Source: Vibrio renipiscarius (GTDB lineage: Bacteria > Pseudomonadota > Gammaproteobacteria > Enterobacterales > Vibrionaceae). Taken from it: a DNA stretch of 64,000 nt. The notes under the pieces were generated by a model. It was not told the origin of the DNA. It saw nothing but the letters and a program-made list of their open reading frames with translations, and did no database searches. Positions 19,429 to 29,473 of this stretch are shown here, piece after piece; the stretch's first letter is position 1, and each line of letters begins with the position of its first letter. The stretch is from assembly GCF_000827885.1 (NCBI RefSeq), contig NZ_JTKH01000024.1, positions 186,001 to 250,000 of the forward strand, written 5' to 3'. Position numbers and translations under genes: made by a program.

Positions 19429-21083
19429 AATTCAAACATCGTGCTCTCATCACCTTCTGCGTTATCTGCCTCGGCTACTTGTCTTTCAGCCAATCCGCCC
19501 ATGCCTCGAACTTATGGGCCGTGGTGAACAGCAATCAGGTGACACAAGCTGAAGTCTTTCAACTGCGAGTCATCCTTGATGAAAAGGTAGACTCAGATGA
19601 AATCGATTTTACGGTGCTGGAAAAAGACTTTTTCCTCGGTCAGCCGAGTTTTGCCAGTGCACTCAACTTTACCAACGGTAAACGAAGCAGCACCAGTGAG
19701 TGGACGCTTGCTCTAAAAGCGCGCACGACTGGCCAACTTGTAATCCCTTCATTTGAAGTGAATGGCAGTCAGTCTCAAGCGATCACCATCACCGTATCTG
19801 CCGATACAAATCTACCCGATCAAAAAGACCTCGCTGAAATCGAAAGTACGCTCTCAAGAACCACGCTATACCCTTACGAAAGCGCTGAGCTCAAAACCCG
19901 CTTGATCATCAAAGCCGACGTTCGCCGATTGCAAAACCCAAACTTTTTTGCACCCAGCGCACAATCCAATCAACTGGGCATCACGGTGAGTGAGAAAGGA
20001 AAAGCAAACCAATACAACCGTGTCATTAATGGCGTGGATGTCACGATAATCGACCAAGTCTTTACGGTTACCGCTGAACAAAGCGGTCATTACACACTCA
20101 ACAGTCTTGGTTTTAGTGCAACGGTTGTGCATGGTAACTCTCGCACTGGCACCACGAAACTCATTCCGATAGAGCTCATTCCTGAGCAATTTGCGATTGA
20201 AGTAAAAGAAAAGCCTGCCACCATGACGACCCCTTGGATTCCAAGCAAACAGGTGACGTTGCAGCAACGCTGGTTAACCGCGGATGGCGAGCCATTAGTG
20301 CCTGATGCCCTAACCCAGACAACACCAACATTGAACGTAGGGGATGCGCTCACAAGAGAAATTACGCTTGAAATCGACGGCTTAACGCCGGAACACTTTC
20401 CTCGGCTCGAAACACAATACCCAAGCGCACTGCGCCAATATGCTGAAAAGCCCCAATACCGCCAACAACCAAACGGGCAATACTTAATGACACTCAAACA
20501 AGTGCTCATTGCTCAGCAAGTAGGAAAAGTCGAGCTGCCTGCTATCGACTTAACATGGTGGAATACGCAAAAAGACCAAAAAGAACTCAGCGCGCTACAA
20601 GGGTTGGCAATAGAGATAAAACCGGTGGACGTTTCAAATACGCCGATTGCAGTCCCGGTTGAACCATCAAAACCAGCGGTCGTGTACCAAAGCGGCTATT
20701 GGCCGTATTTAACCGCCCTCTTCGCTCTGCTCTGGATCAGCACATTAGCGTGGCATTTGAAAGCTGGGGCTCGAAAAGCCGACCAAAACAAAACCGTCGC
20801 TCATACAGAAACGTCAGATTTAACCAAAATGCTTATTAGCGCCGTCAGTCAGTCTGATTCAGCGAAAATACAACATTTGGTGCCACGCTGGCTTATTGAA
20901 CAAAATGGCAAAGATTCGGCACTTATTGAACAAATCCAAGCTGAAGTCGCAGCAATGAATCGACATTTGTACAGTCACGAGCAAACGAAATGGGATAACC
21001 GCCAGTTGCTCACGCTAATTAAGAAACTGAGTCAATCTCGCCTCATCAAAGCGCAAGCAAATGTAGAATTGCCTAAGCTTTAA
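19422..21083 (+). CDS. batD: BatD-like membrane protein
   Basis: A 553-residue protein with a signal peptide (ending SAHASNLWAVV), large periplasmic beta-rich domains opening with the BatD pattern of VNSNQVTQAEVFQLRVILDE, and a single transmembrane helix (about 422-442: YWPYLTALFALLWISTLAW) before a cytosolic tail. Its ATG overlaps the batB stop (ATGGTAA). It completes the operon. The cell role of the Bat complex is not settled; aerotolerance and envelope stress have been proposed in other bacteria. Confidence 0.87.
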
Positions 21084-21211
21084 TCAAATGAGAGCGTAAA
21101 TGCCGTACCGCTCTTGCCTCAATGGTCAGAGCGGTATAATTTTGGCACTCAGCACACTAGCCATCTATGCTTAAGATCGCTATCATTGGCGGCAGTACAG
21201 TGAGGAGCACG

Positions 21212-21379
21212 ATGTCTGCAGTTAAAAAAGAGTATTTAAGCCATCAATACCGAATTATATATTTTGATGGCGTTAAAATGGCGGAGTTCGTTGTATCGGC
21301 AGAAAGCCGAGAAGAAGCAATTTTAGCGCTCAGACGCGAAGGGTTCGCGCCGAATGATATCTTCTCTATTAATCCTTAA
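21212..21379 (+). CDS. Small basic protein, function unknown
   Basis: A 55-residue soluble protein (MSAVKKEYLSHQYRIIYFDG at the N-terminus; SREEAILALRREGFAPNDIF near the end). The start at 21212 follows a strong TGAGGAG ribosome-binding site; an upstream ATG at 21167 lacks one. It ends in a bidirectional terminator shared with the diguanylate cyclase. No family recognised. Confidence 0.6.
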   Translation: MSAVKKEYLSHQYRIIYFDGVKMAEFVVSAESREEAILALRREGFAPNDIFSINP

Positions 21380-21402
21380 AAACAGCCCTTAGGCTGTTTT
21401 TT
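21378..21402. terminator. Bidirectional terminator overlapping two gene ends
   Basis: AAAAACAGCC / GGCTGTTTTT with a 4-nt loop. On the plus strand it ends the small gene (stop 21379); on the minus strand the stop codon of the diguanylate cyclase gene (21389-21391) sits in the hairpin loop. Confidence 0.88.
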
Positions 21403-23569
21403 CATTATTGGCTTTATCTAAAGCGGGTAAGTAACCACGAATCGTATTCCGGCCACTCGCTTTTGCTTTATATAACGCTTTATCGGCTTGGTTATACAAC
21501 ACATCAAAATTAAAGACACTGTCGCTGGCAGGAGTGACAGTGTAACCAACAGAAACCGTGACGACACCACGATCTTCATTGTCCGCATGAGCAATGGCTT
21601 CACTCTCGATACTGGCTCGAATTCGCTCCGATAAATCAATCACTTGTTGCTCATTATGATTGACCACCAGCAAGGCAAACTCTTCACCGCCGATTCTGCA
21701 GAACACTTCTTGTGCCAATGCGGCATGGTATTGCAAAATACTGCCCACACGCATCAACGCGATATCCCCTTGCATATGACCATAGTAATTGTTGTATAAA
21801 CCAAAATGGTCAATATCAACCAATATCAAGCCATAAGACGCCCCACAACCTTTACCATCAACGCCAATTTCTTCCAGTAATGATTCCAGCATGCGACGGT
21901 TACCAAGACGTGTCAGTGGATCCATTTTCGACATCAATTCAAGTTTTTGATTCGCATCTTCCAGTTCTTTTGTTCGCTCTTTGACTTCTTGCTCAAGCGT
22001 TTCGTTGAGAACATGCACCGCTTCTTGAGCGCGAGTTCTTAACAGCACTTCGGTCAGGTTAGAAGCAAACATTCGGATCATTTCGCGCTGCTGGTGCGTA
22101 AGCGGTTTACGACGAATAAGGTTATCAGCGGCAATAAAAGCAACCGATTCACCACGGCTGCTGGTCAGCATCGTCATCGCCGTCCAACCAAAACCAACAA
22201 TATGATAATCGTGATAGATCGGCACCGATTCTTCAAAAACGACTTCATTAGGATTGGAACGCGCACTGCTTACAATCGAGCGGTCAACCAGTTCAGAACG
22301 GTAGTAAGACTCATCAACCACATTGCCCTGAATATCGGTTCCCCACGTACCTTGCATGTATGAACAATCGTTATCGGTTAAAAACACCGCTAAACGGTCG
22401 ATACCCAAACGATTGATCCCAAAACTAACCGCCGATTTACACACATCATGCACCGTCATACAACGTGACAGTTCCACCATGCTGGCATGAAGCATGCGAA
22501 TGTTTTGCTCTTGACGTTTTCGAATATAAATTTGTGCGAGGAGTGAGCCAAAAGACTCCAACATTTGCTTTTGATAGGATGTAATTGGAGAGCGGTTAAT
22601 ATAGTTATCCATGGCAATCCAGCCAATAATTTCATCACCGTCTCGTAGGATTAGCATGCCATTCCAGCCTTGGCCAATCACCGTACCATCATTATAAAGC
22701 GGCGCGTCCTCTAATATGACTAACCCTTCTTTACCCTCAAACAAGGCGTTAATATACGCCTCTTCGAGCTGGTGAAGATCATATTGCGTATGATGGACAT
22801 CGACTGTTTTACCGCACTCATTTGTGCCATAAGTACCGCTAAAACAACGCTTTTTAATATCCAATAGCATTAATGCGGCGCGATCAAACCCAAGCCGTTC
22901 TCGAATGGCCTCCACCGCCAATCGATGCAACTCATCAATGGTCTCCGGATTCGAGATCTCGACGGAAAGACGCTGTACTAACTTCATGTCTTCGATGAAT
23001 TTTTCGCGTTGATGGATAACATCCAAATATTTCGCTTCTTTGATATCTCGTTGCTTATATTCGCCTGCCGCTTCCAATTCAGCACGAACACATTGCCAAC
23101 GCGAGGCAATGACTTGAAGTAAATCGAGTGCATTGTCTAAGCTTGCTTGTTGCAGTTTCTCCGGATCTAAATGCTCAACAATCAGGTACGTGCGCGCTTC
23201 TGAATAATTGTCGATCATAAAGATGAAGGTATTGTTTTTGACTTCGTTATGACTTTCCCAATGACATGTTGCCATCGCCAATGGGATAAAACTGTCCGCC
23301 GTTTCAAATTGCGATACCCAGGACCAAAACGTATCAGGATAGACGCTTAGTGACGTAGGGGTGCCCTTCTCATAGAGACTAATTGGCGGAATGCTGGAAT
23401 GAGGTTCAGAGACAATACACGCCGATTCGGGCGCAAGCAGTTCTTCAATATATTCAAATAGCGAGTGAGCCAGAAAACGATGATTTCTCGCTGACATAAT
23501 ATTTTTTAATAGTGCGCGCGCAAACATGAGGACCTTACTTTGTGCTTGAATTGTAAATTCGCGAAACAA
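21389..23569 (-). CDS. Diguanylate cyclase with GAF sensor domains
   Basis: A 726-residue cytosolic signalling protein that should make cyclic di-GMP. Two GAF-type domains occupy about residues 195-350 and 360-520 and carry parallel motifs (GTYGTNECGKTVD and GTWGTDIQGNVVD; LGFDRAALMLLDI and LGIDRLAVFLTDN). A coiled-coil linker (EQEVKERTKELEDANQKLEL) leads to a GGDEF domain at about 560-715 with intact active site CRIGGEEFALL. The RxxD inhibitory I-site is not seen at its usual place before GGEEF, so product inhibition may be absent. The first ATG is used; one at residue 25 is possible. Confidence 0.9.
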   Translation of the reverse strand: MFREFTIQAQSKVLMFARALLKNIMSARNHRFLAHSLFEYIEELLAPESACIVSEPHSSIPPISLYEKGTPTSLSVYPDTFWSWVSQFETADSFIPLAMATCHWESHNEVKNNTFIFMIDNYSEARTYLIVEHLDPEKLQQASLDNALDLLQVIASRWQCVRAELEAAGEYKQRDIKEAKYLDVIHQREKFIEDMKLVQRLSVEISNPETIDELHRLAVEAIRERLGFDRAALMLLDIKKRCFSGTYGTNECGKTVDVHHTQYDLHQLEEAYINALFEGKEGLVILEDAPLYNDGTVIGQGWNGMLILRDGDEIIGWIAMDNYINRSPITSYQKQMLESFGSLLAQIYIRKRQEQNIRMLHASMVELSRCMTVHDVCKSAVSFGINRLGIDRLAVFLTDNDCSYMQGTWGTDIQGNVVDESYYRSELVDRSIVSSARSNPNEVVFEESVPIYHDYHIVGFGWTAMTMLTSSRGESVAFIAADNLIRRKPLTHQQREMIRMFASNLTEVLLRTRAQEAVHVLNETLEQEVKERTKELEDANQKLELMSKMDPLTRLGNRRMLESLLEEIGVDGKGCGASYGLILVDIDHFGLYNNYYGHMQGDIALMRVGSILQYHAALAQEVFCRIGGEEFALLVVNHNEQQVIDLSERIRASIESEAIAHADNEDRGVVTVSVGYTVTPASDSVFNFDVLYNQADKALYKAKASGRNTIRGYLPALDKANNEKTA

Positions 23570-24051
23570 ATTTAGCAGGTCACGCCAGGCAATAACATCG
23601 AATTAAGGGGGACGTTTGAACTAGCTCGCAGTTCAAGTGCTATAATTAGCATGCTTATGATTATTAACTAATATTTTCGTCTTTATTGTCAATTCTATAA
23701 TTTACATTGCACGGTTATTTGGCACAGATTACTTTGCCAAATAACCGTGGCTTTACTCCATGCGGGGCTGAATCAACCTGAAGCACGAAAAATCAGTAAG
23801 CAGTCTCGGGGATAGGTATGTTAAAATAGAAGCCCATTTACTCATTACTTTTTATACCAATCAAGGTCAGTCAATCATCAAAAATTTTTGTAAGAAAAAT
23901 CGCTTAAGACTACGCTTAGATTGCCGTTAATTCGTTATTCTAATTATGAAAAATAAGGGTAACGACGTTATCCGCGATTTTAATCAGCAAAAATGATCAA
24001 AGACTCATTTGCTTGGCATTACTCAACGTCTATTAGGAATCAAAGCTCTCC
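23570..24051 (+). other. Intergenic region between the cyclase and L,D-transpeptidase genes
   Basis: A 482-bp AT-rich divergent region. Apart from the long inverted repeat at 23710-23749 nothing is recognised; promoters of both genes must lie here. Confidence 0.4.
23710..23749. repeat. Long perfect inverted repeat
   Basis: CACGGTTATTTGGC pairs perfectly with GCCAAATAACCGTG across 12 nt. Neither strand has a T tract after it, so it does not look like an intrinsic terminator. It lies 140 bp upstream of the cyclase start and could be an operator, a cruciform, or part of an RNA leader. Confidence 0.7.
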
Positions 24052-24603
24052 ATGAACCGCTGGATTATTTTGTGTTTGTTTACTCTATCATCCCCCGCTT
24101 TTGCAACACTTGAGCCGATCCTTCCCAGTGATTTTATGGCAAGAATTGTCGCGGTAGAGCGCATCAATAAAGGTGAATTAGCCATTGATAAAGTCACCGT
24201 GGATAAATCCAAACGTCGTCTCTACCTGTTTGCAAATAATACCGTTATTCGTGAATTTCGCATTGCATTGGGTAAACAACCCATCGGTCACAAGCTAAAA
24301 GAAGGTGATCAACGCACACCGGAAGGAATGTATACGCTTGGCCATATTATGGAAAACTCCCAGTTTTACCGATCGATTCATATCGACTATCCAAATCAAA
24401 ACGATCAGGCGATGGCAAACAGACTGAGTCTTAATCCTGGTGGAGACATCAAAATTCATGGGCAAAAGAATGGTGAATGGCGTTCAAGCCGATATATGCA
24501 AAGTTTTGATTGGACGAACGGGTGTATTGCGTTAACGAACGCTGAGATGGATGAGTTTTTAACCTTGGTAAAAGAAGGCACTCCAATCGAAATTTTACCT
24601 TAA
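24052..24603 (+). CDS. YkuD-type L,D-transpeptidase family protein
   Basis: A 183-residue exported enzyme (signal peptide MNRWIILCLFTLSSPAFATL). The YkuD domain covers about residues 45-182: VDKSKRRLYLFANNTVIREF strand, DQRTPEGMYTLG, the catalytic HG (His136) and the nucleophile Cys158 in DWTNGCIAL, a variant of the usual SxGCIR/L motif with Thr-Asn in place of Ser-His. It may form 3-3 peptidoglycan cross-links or anchor lipoprotein, but short versions like this also act as carboxypeptidases or are uncharacterised. Confidence 0.85.
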   Translation: MNRWIILCLFTLSSPAFATLEPILPSDFMARIVAVERINKGELAIDKVTVDKSKRRLYLFANNTVIREFRIALGKQPIGHKLKEGDQRTPEGMYTLGHIMENSQFYRSIHIDYPNQNDQAMANRLSLNPGGDIKIHGQKNGEWRSSRYMQSFDWTNGCIALTNAEMDEFLTLVKEGTPIEILP

Positions 24604-24812
24604 CGGCAACGATTTGATTGAACGATGTGATTAAACCATGTGATTGAATACGGCTTAACGCGAGCCAAAAGTCTTAAATCAATCAACGATCAGCGCTGTG
24701 CATTTGCGCAGAGATTCACGAGTCTCGCACGATGCCAATAAGCCTTGGCAACAAAACAAAAAATAGTCGCGATAACTCGTGAACCAATACTGATTCTTAT
24801 AAATGCTAGGGC

Positions 24813-25211
24813 TTAAACGATTTCCCAACTGTGGGTCATTGCCATGCCCTCAACCAGCATCAAACACACCGAGCAATATTTCTCTAGTGAATCAGCCGTC
24901 ACTTTTTCGACGACGTTAGCATCAAGATCATCACCAGAGACTTCGAAATGAATATTCACATGTGTAAAGATACGCGGCGCAGTGTCACGACGTTCGGTCG
25001 TCAGTTTGGCGGTGCAGCTGTTTACTCTTTGCCCTGCACTTTTTAAACCATCGACCACATCAACAGAGCTGCAACCACCCGCAGCCATCAATACCATCTC
25101 CATTGGGCTTGGAGCGGTTGAGCCGCCATTTCCATCCATTACAACGGAATGCCCAGACTGTGATTGACCTAAAAACTTAAAATCTTCAATCCATTTTACT
25201 TCAGCTTGCAT
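24813..25211 (-). CDS. OsmC/YhfA-family peroxide-resistance-like protein
   Basis: A 132-residue OsmC-fold protein. The family's paired redox cysteines are visible: Cys47 in MAAGGCSSVDVVDGLKSAGQ and Cys116 in EKYCSVCLMLVEGM. YhfA/OsmC proteins reduce organic hydroperoxides or are of unknown role. The gene starts 10 bp after the oxidoreductase gene and ends the LysE-oxidoreductase-OsmC operon. Confidence 0.85.
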   Translation of the reverse strand: MQAEVKWIEDFKFLGQSQSGHSVVMDGNGGSTAPSPMEMVLMAAGGCSSVDVVDGLKSAGQRVNSCTAKLTTERRDTAPRIFTHVNIHFEVSGDDLDANVVEKVTADSLEKYCSVCLMLVEGMAMTHSWEIV

Positions 25212-25221
25212 GTTCCATCTC

Positions 25222-26214
25222 TCATTGATCTTGAGGAAATTTCACGCCAGTTTGGCGACGAATTTCCGTTAATAATTGGGCGACAATCAGCGAACGCTCT
25301 TTCGCCACAGGGTTCATTTTATTATTGACTAACTGCTCAGCAAAATCGAGCGCTTCGTAGACCATTGGGTTACTGTGTTGCTCAACGCTCAAATCTTCTT
25401 CCGCCTGGCCACGCATGATTTTGCTTATTTTCTTACCCACCGAAATCATCTGCATGTGCAATGCGCCCTCTTCACCTTGAAACTCACTCGATAAAAAGGA
25501 ATCACTGGTTTTTGAGTGCTGCAATACCACTTCAAAGCCTGGATACGTCAATACCACACTGCCACTGCCATCAACACCGGAGGGAAGAAGCTGAGCTTGC
25601 GCATAGACCTTTTCAGGACGGCCAAATAGGGCCACCGCCGATGCTAAGCAATAAAAGCCAATGTCCATAATCGAACCATTCGCAAATTGAGGATTGAACG
25701 TGTTCGGATTCTCCCCAGCGAGATATTTGGGGTAACGAGAAGAGTATTGGCAATAGGTGATAAACGCCTTACGCAACGCACCAATATTTGGCAATTGTGA
25801 CTGAAGGATCTTGAAGTTAGGCGTGTGAGGAGACATAAACGCCTCGCACAGCACTACATTATTTTGCTCTGCGACCGCAAACATTTCTTCCGCTAAACGC
25901 GCATTGGCCGCCAACGGTTTTTCACAAATCACATGTTTGCCCGCTTGCATCATTTGAATCGCATATTGGGCATGCAAGGAGTTAGGGCTCGCAATATACA
26001 CGGCATCAATGCTATCGCTTTGGGCCAACTGCTCTAAGTCATCAAACAACCGTGGTGAAGGGGTAAGCGTCTGGTATTTCTGCGCAAAATCCTCAGCCGA
26101 ACTCATTGAGCGGGAATAAATCGCACTCAGTTGATATTGCTGAGTGAACAGCGCCGCTTCAATAAATTGGTCTGTAATCCAATTGGTTCCAATAACCGCA
26201 AGTCTAATCATCAT
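25222..26214 (-). CDS. Gfo/Idh/MocA-family oxidoreductase
   Basis: A 330-residue NAD(P)-dependent oxidoreductase. The N-terminal Rossmann fold opens MIRLAVIGTNWITDQF (glycine loop atypical, with GTNWIT instead of GxGxxG) and contains the family motif HVICEKPLAANARLAEEM (about residues 93-110, Lys and Pro conserved). The C-terminal substrate domain follows from about 125. Members act on sugars, inositols or other polyols; the substrate here is unknown. It lies 4 bp from the LysE gene upstream, with AAGGA before the ATG. Confidence 0.87.
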   Translation of the reverse strand: MMIRLAVIGTNWITDQFIEAALFTQQYQLSAIYSRSMSSAEDFAQKYQTLTPSPRLFDDLEQLAQSDSIDAVYIASPNSLHAQYAIQMMQAGKHVICEKPLAANARLAEEMFAVAEQNNVVLCEAFMSPHTPNFKILQSQLPNIGALRKAFITYCQYSSRYPKYLAGENPNTFNPQFANGSIMDIGFYCLASAVALFGRPEKVYAQAQLLPSGVDGSGSVVLTYPGFEVVLQHSKTSDSFLSSEFQGEEGALHMQMISVGKKISKIMRGQAEEDLSVEQHSNPMVYEALDFAEQLVNNKMNPVAKERSLIVAQLLTEIRRQTGVKFPQDQ

Positions 26215-26218
26215 TCCT

Positions 26219-26833
26219 TTACACCGTCAGTACGACACGCGCCGCAAGCAAAATGAGGATGATGCCAGAAAGTCGATCGATCAATTGTGCTTTAGTGCGG
26301 ATTTTGTCGATAAAGCGTGGCGTAGAGAGCAAAAAAGTCACCAAGGTATACCATAATCCGTCCACCAACAGCGGCGTGGTCACGATCAACATTTTGCTCA
26401 AAGGATCACTGCCTACGGCAATAAACTGGCTGAAGAGTGCAATAAAAAACAACGAAATTTTTGGACTAAGAATTGAGATAAGAAAGCCTTCGCGTGCCGA
26501 TTGCCACAAACTGGTTTGCTCGCCCGATTCCAGTTTAGCGGCTACCCCACCTTTTGAGCGCAACGCGTTATACCCCAAGTACGCTAAGTACGCTGCACCG
26601 GCGTAGCTGATGGTTTTGAAAAGCAGTGGCGACTGTTGTAAGACGACCGCCAAACCAATCAAAGTAATGAACGCATAAATGCCGATACCAATCGCATGCG
26701 CCCAAGCCGCCGCTAAACCATTCGCGCGACCACCTGCTAAGCTATGCTTGGCCACCATGGCTAAACTCGGCCCTGGCGACATCGCGCCTAATAAACAAAC
26801 GAAAAATAGAGAAATCCAAATGGTGAGCGTCAT
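26219..26833 (-). CDS. LysE/RhtB-family amino acid exporter
   Basis: A 204-residue inner-membrane protein with about six hydrophobic helices and the LysE family opening LLGAMSPGPSLAMVAKHSLA (residues 15-34). Members export amino acids such as lysine, threonine or homoserine lactone. It heads an operon with the oxidoreductase and OsmC-like genes and lies 98 bp downstream of a LysR regulator gene on the same strand. Confidence 0.9.
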   Translation of the reverse strand: MTLTIWISLFFVCLLGAMSPGPSLAMVAKHSLAGGRANGLAAAWAHAIGIGIYAFITLIGLAVVLQQSPLLFKTISYAGAAYLAYLGYNALRSKGGVAAKLESGEQTSLWQSAREGFLISILSPKISLFFIALFSQFIAVGSDPLSKMLIVTTPLLVDGLWYTLVTFLLSTPRFIDKIRTKAQLIDRLSGIILILLAARVVLTV

Positions 26834-26931
26834 GGTTGATGCCTTAATCGAGCAAAGAAAAATAAGAGGTGATCACTTTAAGACCAAACCGCTATGTAAC
26901 AAAATCAAAGTTATGCATAACAGGAATGATT

Positions 26932-27852
26932 TTAAATCATACCTATAGAATACGGTGACTGTTTCATCACCTTGAGTACGTTTTCACGCATCCAATAATG
27001 GGCCTTATCTTGGTCAAATTTTGGGTGCCACATTAGCCAATAAAGATGCGCTTCCGTCTCAAAAGGAAGGGGGCGGAAGGCCAGCGCTGCATGATGAGTC
27101 AGATTGATCGCGATGTGTTCAGGCACCACCATTAATAAATCGCTACTTTGCAAAGCATTCACCGCTACTGAAAAGAACGGCACTTTAACAGCAATACGTC
27201 GGCACATTCCCATCTGGGATAACGCCCAATCGACTTGGCTGTCTTTATCTCCCCCACCGGTAATTTTTAAATGGGGAAAACGGACGATGTCCTCACTCTT
27301 CCACACGGTTTTTGCCATAAGTGGGTGGCCAACTCGCATCAAACAGACCGAGTTGTCTTGTCCAATCATGATACTGGATAATTGCTGCGGTGCGGCAGGC
27401 AACATCGTTGAGGCCAAATCAATCCCGGTAGTCTGAATTTGCGCCAAATAATCAGGTTGCCAAAGCCGATAACTCAAATCCACCAGCGGTGCTTGCTGAG
27501 TCAATATCGACACCACCGCTGGCACGATAAACTGCGCAACATAATCACTGGAAGAGAACACAAACTCTTGCTGCCACGTCGCGGGATCAAAAGGCACATC
27601 ACTAAATAGTTCATCCGTTTGTCGCAAAACATGGTTAACCCGATCTAAGAGTCCCAATGCTTTTGGCGTCGCCACCAATACGTTGCCATTTCGAACCAAA
27701 AGCGGATCGGCGCATAAGGTTCTGAGTTGAGCCAATTGTCGACTCACCGCAGATTGCGTGAGATTCAAACGCGCAGCGGCGCGACTGACATGCCGTTCTT
27801 CCAACAACACTTGTAAAGAACGCAATAAGTTAAGATTGATATGATTGATCAT
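26932..27852 (-). CDS. LysR-family transcriptional regulator
   Basis: A 306-residue LysR protein. The winged helix-turn-helix is near residues 5-65 (LLRSLQVLLEERHVSRAAAR, then LNLTQSAVSRQLAQLRTL), followed by the periplasmic-binding-like effector domain. It lies immediately upstream of the LysE operon on the same strand and is the likely regulator; target and effector are unknown. Confidence 0.9.
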   Translation of the reverse strand: MINHINLNLLRSLQVLLEERHVSRAAARLNLTQSAVSRQLAQLRTLCADPLLVRNGNVLVATPKALGLLDRVNHVLRQTDELFSDVPFDPATWQQEFVFSSSDYVAQFIVPAVVSILTQQAPLVDLSYRLWQPDYLAQIQTTGIDLASTMLPAAPQQLSSIMIGQDNSVCLMRVGHPLMAKTVWKSEDIVRFPHLKITGGGDKDSQVDWALSQMGMCRRIAVKVPFFSVAVNALQSSDLLMVVPEHIAINLTHHAALAFRPLPFETEAHLYWLMWHPKFDQDKAHYWMRENVLKVMKQSPYSIGMI

Positions 27853-27975
27853 GGCGTCGTATTTTAGAAATCATCCGTGTTAGAAACCGTTGAGAAGACG
27901 CGCAGGCAAGCCGGATTGCAGAACGTCATCGTTCACCACACTTCCCTGCCCGCCCTTATCACTCTTCCCTGTCGG

Positions 27976-29022
27976 TTATACCAAATGTTGAATAAATTGC
28001 TTTGGGGTGAGATCGCGATGCTTCTTAAACATGCGATTAAAGCTGGCGACATTTTTATACCCTAAACGGCGCGAAACTTCTTCTGACGAGACTCCCTTGA
28101 CCATTAATTCAACGGCGATATTACTCATGACATAGCCCATCACATTGGTGAAGTTCATGCCTATCGCGTGCAAACGACGTTGGAACTGTTGCGCGGAGAG
28201 ACCAATGAGACTCGCGACTTTTTCAACCGTGGGAAAACCATAATGACAGCTGTAGTTGATCAATTCGTAAATGACTTTTATCTCGTCATCCGGTGCGGGC
28301 ATATTAAGAAATTCATCCAAATCCGCGAAATTCATTGCTAAGGGTTTGGTCCCTCTAGCAAAGCGCATCGATTGAGTCGATAAGAGAAGATCCGTATGAA
28401 ACCAAATCTCTGTTTTTGAATGATTCCAACCAATATCACAGCCAAAATACTGCTTATATTTTTCATCGCTTTTTCGTATGCCCGACATCATCACACGCAT
28501 CGGTGTGTAGCTATCACCCGCGTAATAACGAATCATTTTCGTCATAAACACCGCTGCTCGAACGGAATCATGCACCTTGTTTTGCGGATCAATGAAAGGA
28601 TTGTAATACTCCCATTTCACAATATGACCGCTCTGGCTGCCTGATAAAAACGCGCCCGATTGCAAACTTGAAATACCATAGTTTAAGCGGCGAATCGCCG
28701 ATGCAAGATCAATCCCTGACAATAACCAACGTGACACAACACCTAAATCATTGGGTTTGATTTCACTGGCCACATCCAAAATGACATCACAGTTTCCTGT
28801 GGCGGCTTCCAGCGATTGATACCAGCGGTTTACTTCAGAAAGAGGGATCAGCGTCATCGGGTTTTGCAACGCTGATTCAGGGATCGCCAATGCGTTGGCG
28901 TCTAATCCATAGCGACGCCTAATTTGATTATGAACATTACGCACGCCTAATGCTCGGATAAATCGCACTCTATTCATCACAGATCTAATCATCTCATAAA
29001 CAATACTGCTCCAATCTGTCAC
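27976..29022 (-). CDS. AraC-family regulator with Arabinose_bd-type N-terminal domain
   Basis: A 348-residue regulator of the OruR/ArgR/QhpR type: N-terminal about 200 residues (LIPLSEVNRWYQSLEAATGN, then DLGVVSRWLLSGIDLASAIR) and a C-terminal AraC helix-turn-helix at about 250-348 (VASLIGLSAQQFQRRLHAIG and RLGYKNVASFNRMFKKHRDL). It is divergent from the yiaW-yiaV pair with only 61 bp between, so it may regulate them. Later ATGs (28992 or 28977) would give a more typical start and a longer promoter gap; no clear ribosome-binding site decides. Confidence 0.85.
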   Translation of the reverse strand: MTDWSSIVYEMIRSVMNRVRFIRALGVRNVHNQIRRRYGLDANALAIPESALQNPMTLIPLSEVNRWYQSLEAATGNCDVILDVASEIKPNDLGVVSRWLLSGIDLASAIRRLNYGISSLQSGAFLSGSQSGHIVKWEYYNPFIDPQNKVHDSVRAAVFMTKMIRYYAGDSYTPMRVMMSGIRKSDEKYKQYFGCDIGWNHSKTEIWFHTDLLLSTQSMRFARGTKPLAMNFADLDEFLNMPAPDDEIKVIYELINYSCHYGFPTVEKVASLIGLSAQQFQRRLHAIGMNFTNVMGYVMSNIAVELMVKGVSSEEVSRRLGYKNVASFNRMFKKHRDLTPKQFIQHLV

Positions 29023-29083
29023 ATTAGTACGATTTAATCAATTCCAGATCACAATCCCCACAGAAATAATACAGGGGAAAACA

Positions 29084-29473
29084 ATGAGTTTATTGAGTGT
29101 GCCATTTGTGGGTGGCAACGCAGATACAGCCTTACATGTTGTGGCGACCATCGTCTTAGTCAGCAGTATTGCTGCGGTAGCCTATGGCTTTTGGCGCTTT
29201 CACGAATTACCAATCAATAAAGCGCACAGTAAAGGCCATCATCAAATTGGGCTGATCACGGCCTTGACGTGGATTGGATTTCTGTGGCACTGGGTCTGGG
29301 TGTTAGCCGTGATCCTTGCCTTTGTGGATATGGAAAAAGCGATCGTAAATTTACGCGATACCTGGCGACACGCGCCGAACAAAGCATCGAATGATGCGAC
29401 AACGGCTCCGCATACGGCAACAGAGGCGGCCAAAGCGAAAGACCACCATCAACGCGAGGGCGAATCATGTTAG
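29084..29473 (+). CDS. yiaW: DUF3302-family inner membrane protein, YiaW-like
   Basis: A 129-residue membrane protein with two helices (about 17-38 and 55-77, the latter TALTWIGFLWHWVWVLAVIL) and a hydrophilic tail. It matches DUF3302/YiaW, which in E. coli is paired with an HlyD-like protein, YiaV, exactly as here. AGGGGAAAAC precedes the ATG. Its stop overlaps the start of the next gene (ATGTTAG). Confidence 0.85.
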   Translation: MSLLSVPFVGGNADTALHVVATIVLVSSIAAVAYGFWRFHELPINKAHSKGHHQIGLITALTWIGFLWHWVWVLAVILAFVDMEKAIVNLRDTWRHAPNKASNDATTAPHTATEAAKAKDHHQREGESC

